Of a stretch of DNA of 64,000 nt, positions 57,901-64,000 are shown piece by piece. The DNA is taken from contig JAPDFW010000117.1 of assembly GCA_028826165.1 (NCBI GenBank), positions 17,501 through 81,500 of the forward strand, in the 5' to 3' direction. The DNA comes from Anaeramoeba ignava (Eukaryota > Metamonada > Anaeramoebidae). Position 1 is the first letter of the stretch, and every line of letters begins with the position of its first letter. The notes under the pieces are model-generated. The model was not told the DNA's origin, did no database searches, and saw nothing but the letters and a program-made list of their open reading frames with translations. The position numbers and the translations under genes are program-made.

Positions 57901-59055
57901 CATAATCTTTTATATCACTTGGTTCTAAATACTCTTTTATTGCTTTTAATAAATCTCCTGATTGGGTTTGGATAGGCAATATTTGGAAATCGGAAGATTT
58001 AACTTTTCTGATTTTCTTTTTGATTTCAATTGCTTTTGCATTTATTTCTTCTTTCAATTTTCCAGTAAATAATTTATTAATAATTGTTCTTTTTTCTTCA
58101 ACTTCATCAATTTTTGTTATTATTGATTTGATTTTTTCCCAGAAAATTATTGTGAATTCAACAAAGTCTTGTTGTTCTAATTCTTGAATTGGTATTTTAA
58201 GGAATTTTTCAACAAAATTAGTTGTTGAAATTTTTCTTCTTTGTGACATGAGCATTCTAGCAAAAACATTTTGGAGTTCTTCAATTGCTTTTTAAATTAA
58301 ATTTTATAAATGAATTTTATAAATGAATTTTAATTTTAATTTTAATTTTAATTTAATTTTATAAATGAATTTTAATTTTAATTTTAATTTTATAAATGAA
58401 TTTTAATTTTAATTTAATTTTAATTTTAATTTTAATTTTATAAATGAATTTTAATTTTAATTTAATTTTAATTTTAATTTTAATTTTAATTTTAAATTTA
58501 ATTTTGTAAATGAATTTTAATTTTAATTTTAATTATAATTTTATAAATGAATTTTAATTTAATTTTATTTTTAATTTTAATTTTAATTTTAATTTTATAA
58601 ATGAATTTTAATTTTATAAATGAATTTTAATTTTAATTTAATTTTAATTTAATTTTAATTTTAATTTTAATTTTAAATTTAATTTTATAAATGAATTTTA
58701 ATTTATTTTAATTTAATTTTAATTTAATTTTAATTTTAATTTTATAAATGAATTTTAATTTTATAAATGAATTTTAATTTAATTTTATAAATGAATTTTA
58801 ATTTAATTTTAATTTTATAAATGAATTTTAATTTTAATTTTCAAATTAACTTGTTTTTTCATTATGTTCATCTTGTGGTTCTAATGAAAATATTTTATTA
58901 ACAAATCCTGCAATATGAAAATGAAGTTGCAAAATAACATTCACAAAACATGTTGAACCTGAATTAGAAAGACCAACTGGAAATGATGGTTTTCTTATTT
59001 CTTCAAATGGATTATCTGGAATATTTGAAATTTGACTAAAATCTTCTGAACTCAT
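54911..59055 (-). CDS. Ubiquitin-specific protease (USP/UBP, C19 family)
   Basis: Complement join 54911-55411, 56678-58287, 58851-59055 (771 aa); phases 1 and 0. The Cys box is on exon 1, PVGLSNSGSTCFVNVILQL, with catalytic Cys36 and the oxyanion Asn five residues before it. Exon 2 opens with ELQNVFARMLMSQRRKISTT and QQDFVEFTIIF, typical of the region after the Cys box, and contains the His box YEINEGHYYLYI (His about 377) with WIQFNDSRV after it, giving the third catalytic residue. Insertions between the boxes are Lys/Glu-rich. Exon 3 (167 codons) is a helical, basic tail I cannot assign. The enzyme removes ubiquitin from proteins; the substrate is unknown. The exon-1 split is well supported because each half alone lacks part of the active site. 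Confidence 0.88.
55415..56670 (-). repeat. AAATTTTTAAATAAA 12-mer array in USP intron 2
   Basis: About 100 units of TTTTTAAATAAA or TTTTTAAATCAA/GAA fill intron 55412-56677. Some AATTAATAAATA variants occur. Remarkably regular to both ends, unlike the other arrays over 1 kb. Confidence 0.92.
58295..58845 (-). repeat. AATTTTATAAATGAATTTTAATTTT array in USP intron 1
   Basis: Composite of AATTTT hexamers and TTTTATAAATGAATTTT units filling intron 58288-58850. Confidence 0.9.
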
Positions 59056-59197
59056 TTTATTTTATAAAAAAAGGAAAAAAAAATAAAAAAAAGGAAAAAA
59101 AATGAAAAAAAAAAAAACGGAAAAAAAATTTTGATTAAAAAAAAAAATATTTAATTAAAAAAGTGGATTTTGATTAATTTTGATTTTAATTTTAAAT

Positions 59198-60886
59198 TCA
59201 TTTAAAACTTTCATTAAATTTTTTCAATTTTGGTTTTTCTTTTCTTAAATCTTTTAAATTTTTAACAGGTTGTGAAATAGATCTTGTAATTTGAGGATTA
59301 AAAGAATTTTGAGAATAAAAATCTCTAATATTTTCATAAGAAATAGAATGAAGTCGTTGTAAATTTTGGATTGAAATTCTTCTCAATTTTGAAAAGTGTT
59401 TCATTTCTGTTCGAAATTTTTTTTGTTTCATTTGAACATAATTTTTTGGTTCACAAAATTCAATATTTTCTTTTGAATAAGTAAAAAATTTAGAATAACC
59501 TCCTCCAAGAACATAAGCTTGAGGATAAAATAGTTTTGGATAATCATTACATTTTCTATCAATTCTTCTGAATAAATTGTAAGTTTCTACTGCTCGATTA
59601 ATTGAAAATTCACAATGAAAAATTATGCATGAATTTTCATAAATTTTTTCACAAAATAAATTTTGAAATAATTTTTCTGCTAAAAACCAATTTACTGCTG
59701 TCATAATGTGTCCTCCTTCATATTCATATGGAAATCTGCAATCAATAATAAAAATAAAATCAAATAAATTTGAATATTTGCCTGTCAATAAGTCGATCAT
59801 CTTTTTTTTTTATTTATTTAAATTAATTAATTAATTAATATTTATTCCACTTTTTTATTTTATTCAAATTAATTAATATTTATTCCACTTTTTTATTTTA
59901 TTTTATTTATTCAAATTAATTAATATTTATTCCACTTTTTTGTTTTATTTATTTATTTAAATTAATTAATATTTATTCCACTTTTTGTTTTATTTAAATA
60001 AATTAATATTTATTCCATTTTTTTTATTTTATTTTATTTATTTAAATTAATTAATATTTATTCCATTTTTTATTTTATTCAAATTAATTAATTAATATTT
60101 ATTTATTTATTTATTTTATTTAAATTAATTAATATTTATTCCATTATTTTATTTTATTTATTTAAATTAATTAATATTTATTCCACTTTTTTTATTTTAT
60201 TTATTTTAAATTAATTAATATTTATTCCATTTTTTTATTTTATTTATTTATTTAAATTAATTAATATTTATTCCACTTTTTTGTTTTTTATTTATTTATT
60301 TAAATTAATTAATATTTATTCCACTTTTTTTATTTTATTTATTCAAATTAATTAATATTTATTCCATTTTTTTATTTTATTTATTTATTTAAATTAATTA
60401 ATATTTATTCCACTTTTTTATTTTATTTTATTTTATTTTATTTATTTATTTAAATTAATTAATATTTATTCCACTTTTTTATTTTATTCAAATTAATTAA
60501 TATTTATTCCACTTTTTTTTTGTTTTGTTTGTTTTTGTTTTGTTTGTTTTATTTATTTATTCAAATCAAAATTTATATACAGTTTCTATTGAAATTGTAG
60601 GTATTTCTGGTGGATTATCATTTGATAAAGGAAGTAATAATTCTTGATTGGTTGAATAACTCCATGCTTTTAAACAAAAATCATCTTCTGGAATTGATTC
60701 TAAATTTGTTTCATTTTCTTTTCCTTTATAAAAATTAAACATCATTTCATTAAGAAATTTTCCTCCAATTTCTTTTGGATTTTCAAGTATGTTTAAACAA
60801 ATTGAATCTTTGTTTTTGATCCTTCTTTCTTCTTCTTTATTTTCTTTAAATAATTCTTTATTACTTTTTATTTGTGTTTTTATCAT
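59198..60886 (-). CDS. Cdc25-type dual-specificity phosphatase
   Basis: Complement join 59198-59800, 60581-60886 (302 aa), phase 0, donor ACT|GTATAT. Exon 1 (102 aa) is a short, Lys/Glu-rich regulatory N-terminus ending PPEIPTISIET. Exon 2 begins MIDLLTGKYSNLFDFIFI and shows the rhodanese-fold Cdc25 catalytic domain: IIDCRFPYEYEGGHI, active loop HCEFSINRA (Cys165 to Arg171, CX5R), and YPKLFYPQAYVLGGGYSKFF. Joining the exons rebuilds the Cdc25 segment 'IS..T...LL.G.Y'. Cdc25 removes inhibitory phosphates from the Cdk ATP-loop at entry to mitosis. The N-terminus is much shorter than in animal Cdc25; the tail after the domain is basic and Ser-rich. The start at 59800 alone would be an incomplete domain. 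Confidence 0.9.
59803..60560 (-). repeat. ~45-bp tandem repeat in the Cdc25 intron
   Basis: About 15 copies of ATTAATATTTATTCCACTTT followed by TTTATTTTATTTATTTAAATTA (length varies 40-55 bases) fill intron 59801-60580. Most copies have TTCCACTTTTTT, a few TTCCATTTTTT. Near the splice donor the array passes into TTTTGTTTTGTTTG. Confidence 0.9.
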
Positions 60887-61057
60887 AATTTTTTTTTAAA
60901 TTATTTAAAAAAAAAATGAATTTTGTTTTGGTTTGTTTTTTTCTATTCAAAATTTTGATCAAAATGATCTTATCTTTATTTAAAAAAAAAATTAAAACAA
61001 AAAAATCCTTTTTTTTAAAATTTTAATTTTTTCATTTTTTCTTCTTTTCATTTTTTA
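60887..61057. promoter_or_regulatory. Divergent promoter region between Cdc25-like and ankyrin-BTB genes
   Basis: 171 bases with T-tracts. On the plus strand TTTTTTCATTTTTTCTTCTTTTCATTTTTT directly precedes the ATG at 61058; on the minus strand TTCATTTTTTTTTTAAA precedes the ATG at 60886. Confidence 0.45.
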
Positions 61058-64000
61058 ATGTCATTATTTGATCTTATTCTTTCAAATTCTTTAAAAAAAA
61101 TTAAAGAAAAAATTAATTCAAATAATATTAACGAAAAAGATGTTAAAAATTATTAATTCTTTTCTTATATTTTAAATTAATAATAATTATTATTTTTTAA
61201 AAATAAAAAGTCTGTAAAAATTAATAAGAAAAATAAAAAGAATGAAAATTATATTGAAAATTAATTATTTAAAAAATTTTTTAAATTAAAAGATTGTAAG
61301 AAGTTTTCTATTATCATTTCAATCAAATTTTATATTCAAATTTTTTTATAAATTAATAAATTAGCAAAATTCTCTTTTACATTATTCAACTTTTGAAAAT
61401 ATTTCTGTTGAAATAATTGATTATCTTTTATCTTTAGGCGCAGATATAAATGCAATAAATGTTTTCATTTTATTTTATTATTCTTTTTTCTTTTCAAAAT
61501 TGCAATTAAAAATAGAATTTAATTTAGAAAGTAAAAATTAAAATTAAAAATTAAAAATTAAAAATTAAAAATTAAAATTAAAATTTAAAAAAAAAAGCTT
61601 GTAAATTTTTATTACATTTCCTTTTGCATTCATTCACTCATATTTAAATAATAATCTAAAAGGAAGAAACTCCAATTTGTACTGCTTGTAGAAAAGGGAA
61701 TGTAGATGCAATTAATTTTTTACTTTCAAAATCTCCTCAAGTCTCAATAACAAATGTTAATCTCCTTTCTTTTAAATTTATTACTTTATATCATTTTATC
61801 TCATTAAAATTTTATTATTTTATTAGAAAGTAAATATTTCTCTTTCTTTCCTTTGATTTATTATTTTATTTTATTTTATTTTATTTTAGATGGTAAAGTT
61901 CTTTTTTTCAAATAAACAAAATTCTTTTGAATTATTTTTTTAACAACAAAATATTTGTTAATATTTTTCTAAATAGAAAGTATCTCCATTACATTATGCT
62001 TGTAGAAATGATTTAGGTTTTGAAATAATTGAAAAATTAATGAAAGCTGGTGGAAAAATTAATGAACCAGATGTAAATATAAAATTAATTTTAATTTTTA
62101 TTTTATTTCTATTATTAAATAAAACAAAATTAAAGGATGTAAATTTATATTTCTTCTCAAAAAAAAAAATTTATTCTTGAATTTAATTTAAAAAGGAAGT
62201 AATTTTTCAAATCCAAATTGAAATTGGAATATTTTTTTTTAAAAAAATTTCTAATAATTTCTAATAATTTAGGGAATTTATCCTTATGAATATTCAATTA
62301 GGAAAGGAAATTATGAAGTTGTGAAATATTGTGTTGATAATTTTCCAATAATTTTTGAACAAGTATTATTTATTATAATTCCAAAAAAAAAAAAAAAAGC
62401 AATCAAACAATTTTTCATTCTTTTCTTTTATATTATTCATTTTATAGATGAAAAATAAATTTAATCAATATCAATTTACAACAACAGAACCGAAAATTAC
62501 AAAATTATTACTTAATAGGGTTGATAATATTTCTGTTAGTAAAAAATTTAATTTTAATCTTAATCTCATAAAACAAATATTTACATACATAAACAGAATA
62601 AATTTCTTCATTTTTTAGTGAAAACAAATCAAGCTGATGAAGAAATAATTGATTTTTTCCTTTCTAGAGGATATGATATAAATTCAAAAGATGTATTTAT
62701 TATTGTTATTTAAAACCTTTTTTTTTTCTAAAATTAACTCTATTAGGAAGTAATTTAATTTATTATTTAATCAAGAAAATTAAATTAATAAAAATTCTAT
62801 TTAGTCAGTAAATTCTACTTTAATTTTTTTATTTTTATTTTTATTTCTATTTCTATTTTTTAGGGAAATAGTCTTTTACATTATACTTTTACTCAAAATG
62901 CAAGTATTTTGAAATATTTATTATCAAAAGGAGCAGAAATAAATATTTTAGATGTTAGATTTCCTTTTTTCATTAAATATTATTCAAAATTTAAATCTTG
63001 TCTTCTTCTTCTTCTTCTTCTTCTTCTTCTTCTTCTTCTTCTTCTTCTTCTTCTTCTTCTTCTTCTTCTTCTTCTTCTTCTTCTTCTTCTTCTTCTTCTT
63101 CTTCTTCTTCTTCTTCTTCTTCTTCTTCTTCTTCTTCTTCTTCTTCTTCTTCTTCTTCTTCTTCTTCTTCTTCTTCTTCTTCTTCTTCTTTTTTTTTTAT
63201 TTAATAGTCTGTTAGTTTTAAAAAGAAATTGAAATTGTTTTAAAATGAAAAAAAGTTTTGCGAAATTAAAATGATTTTGAAAAATAAAAGGAAGTAAAAG
63301 AAAATATAAATATAATTATAATAAAAATCAAAAAGTTGATCATGATAGTTTTTATATAAATTTAATAGAATAAAACACCTTTTTGGAAAAGTTGGTATTA
63401 TGGATTTGAAGAAGTTAGATATTTTTATCTTGAAAATGGAGCTGATCCAAATTTTTATCCAGTATAAAGATATTTAGAATTTAAATTTTAATTTAATTTT
63501 AATTTTAATTTTAATTTTTTATATTTTATCAATTTAGTCAGTAATTCTTTTTTTAGTTTTGATCAAAAAATAAAAAATTCAAATTTAAATTTTTAAAACA
63601 ATCTTTTTTTTTCTTTTAATAATTTTTTTATAGAGGTTCAATTTAGGATATTGGCCTTTAGAAAACAGACATGAAATTTTAAAGAAATTTATTGAATACG
63701 GAATGTCTTTGGAAAGAATTGTTTGATTTTATATTAATATAATAATAATAATAATATTTTTATTTAGTTTGTGATTTATCTTTCTTTATTTTAAAAAAAA
63801 AAACAAGAAACAATTTTCTTATGATGGAATAAAACCAGAAGAGCTTAAATTTTTATCCAAATATGAAAATGAATATAATTATTTTTTAGATGATTTTAAT
63901 CAATTATTTATTCGAGGAGAGTTTACAGATTTGACTTTTCATTGTTTGGATGGAGATATTGAAGTTCATAAATTAATTTTACTTCTTCGTTTAACTGAGA
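61058..64000 (+). CDS. Ankyrin-repeat protein with BTB domain, 5' part of gene
   Basis: Predicted join 61058-61141, 61365-61460, 61663-61755, 61977-62072, 62273-62362, 62448-62538, 62619-62692, 62864-62953, 63369-63461, 63634-63720, 63808 onward; runs off the window. All but one junction (62538/62619, phase 1) are phase 0. Nearly every exon encodes one ankyrin repeat of 29-32 residues: NSLLHYSTFENISVEIIDYL, TPICTACRKGNVDAINFLLS, SPLHYACRNDLGFEIIEKLM, GNSLLHYTFTQNASILKYLL, then a degenerate one (TPFWKSWYYGFEEVRYFYLE). The last exon enters a BTB domain (FTDLTFHCLDGDIEVHKLIL). Introns are 80-415 bases and T-rich. Ankyrin-BTB proteins are usually adaptors; the partner is unknown. Exon 1 is placed by its leader and phase only. 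Confidence 0.8.
62999..63190 (+). repeat. Perfect (CTT)n, about 63 units, in an ankyrin-BTB intron
   Basis: About 190 bases of uninterrupted CTT in intron 62954-63368, giving poly-Leu, poly-Phe and poly-Ser open frames. It is the only trinucleotide array in the window and the only one without a single visible interruption. Confidence 0.95.

Noticed and set aside
59198-59800. Cdc25-like gene starting at 59800
   Set aside because: An AG acceptor directly precedes this ATG and the exon at 60581-60886 continues the family alignment in phase.
62909-63232. Poly-Leu, poly-Phe and poly-Ser proteins
   Set aside because: Three frames of the (CTT)n tract within an intron.
1-64000. tRNA or rRNA genes
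   Set aside because: I looked for short GC-richer segments with cloverleaf-like pairing in the spacers and saw none; a tRNAscan-SE run would be decisive.

Overview
This is nuclear DNA from a very AT-rich, intron-bearing eukaryotic microbe. Genes are read with the standard code (TAA and TGA stops), introns are GT-AG, and the window holds importin-alpha, TRAP-beta, CHMP7, Cdc25, USP and DNAJC21 homologues with several BTB proteins. Proteins carry Asn-Gln and Glu-Asn dipeptide runs written by hexanucleotide repeats, next to BTB-RCC1, BTB-TLDc and ankyrin-BTB proteins. That mix reminds me of free-living anaerobic amoebae such as Anaeramoeba, but the genus is inference. I see no prokaryotic operons, tRNA, rRNA or CRISPR.

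Layout. 1-463: end of an MTHFS-like gene. 464-3482: a 2.4 kb pentamer satellite. 3483-9996: a coiled-coil protein ending in four calponin-homology (fimbrin-type) domains, probably one five-exon gene. 10393-12448: a secreted PSI/nitroreductase protein and an atypical Rho GTPase. 12510-17371 (minus): a type II cation/H+ exchanger with a YccF domain, and TRAP-beta. 17490-18790: a 153-bp satellite. 18993-27162: two tandem PiT-type phosphate transporter genes. 27281-29514 (minus): an RNase T2-fold protein lacking most catalytic residues. 29621-33187: DNAJC21/Jjj1-like and CHMP7-like genes. 34152-37464: a BTB-BACK-TLDc gene with a one-base frameshift, divergent from an RCC1-BTB gene. 37660-39200: a ~316-bp repeat array. 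39601-45360: a secreted beta-propeller-like protein, a leucine-rich-repeat protein and a 5'-truncated RCC1-BTB copy. 45401-50789: importin-alpha (minus) divergent from a BTB-BACK gene with a ThuA/GATase-like C-terminal exon. 50916-54803: an OSR1/SPAK-type kinase. 54911-60886 (minus): a USP deubiquitinase and a Cdc25-type phosphatase. 61058-64000: the start of an ankyrin-BTB gene with one ankyrin repeat per exon.

Exons were joined by hand, requiring GT-AG borders, matching phase and family continuity across the join. The long introns are almost entirely tandem repeats, each intron with its own unit. The 6- and 12-base units leave reading frames open on both strands and create many false ORFs. 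Two introns contain decayed copies of a neighbouring exon, altered toward the adjacent repeat. The genes are mostly housekeeping (trafficking, import, cell cycle, ubiquitin, phosphate) and do not form one pathway. The unusual content is the repeat-filled introns with exon ghosts and several proteins with altered active-site motifs (RNase T2, Rho, PiT copy 1).
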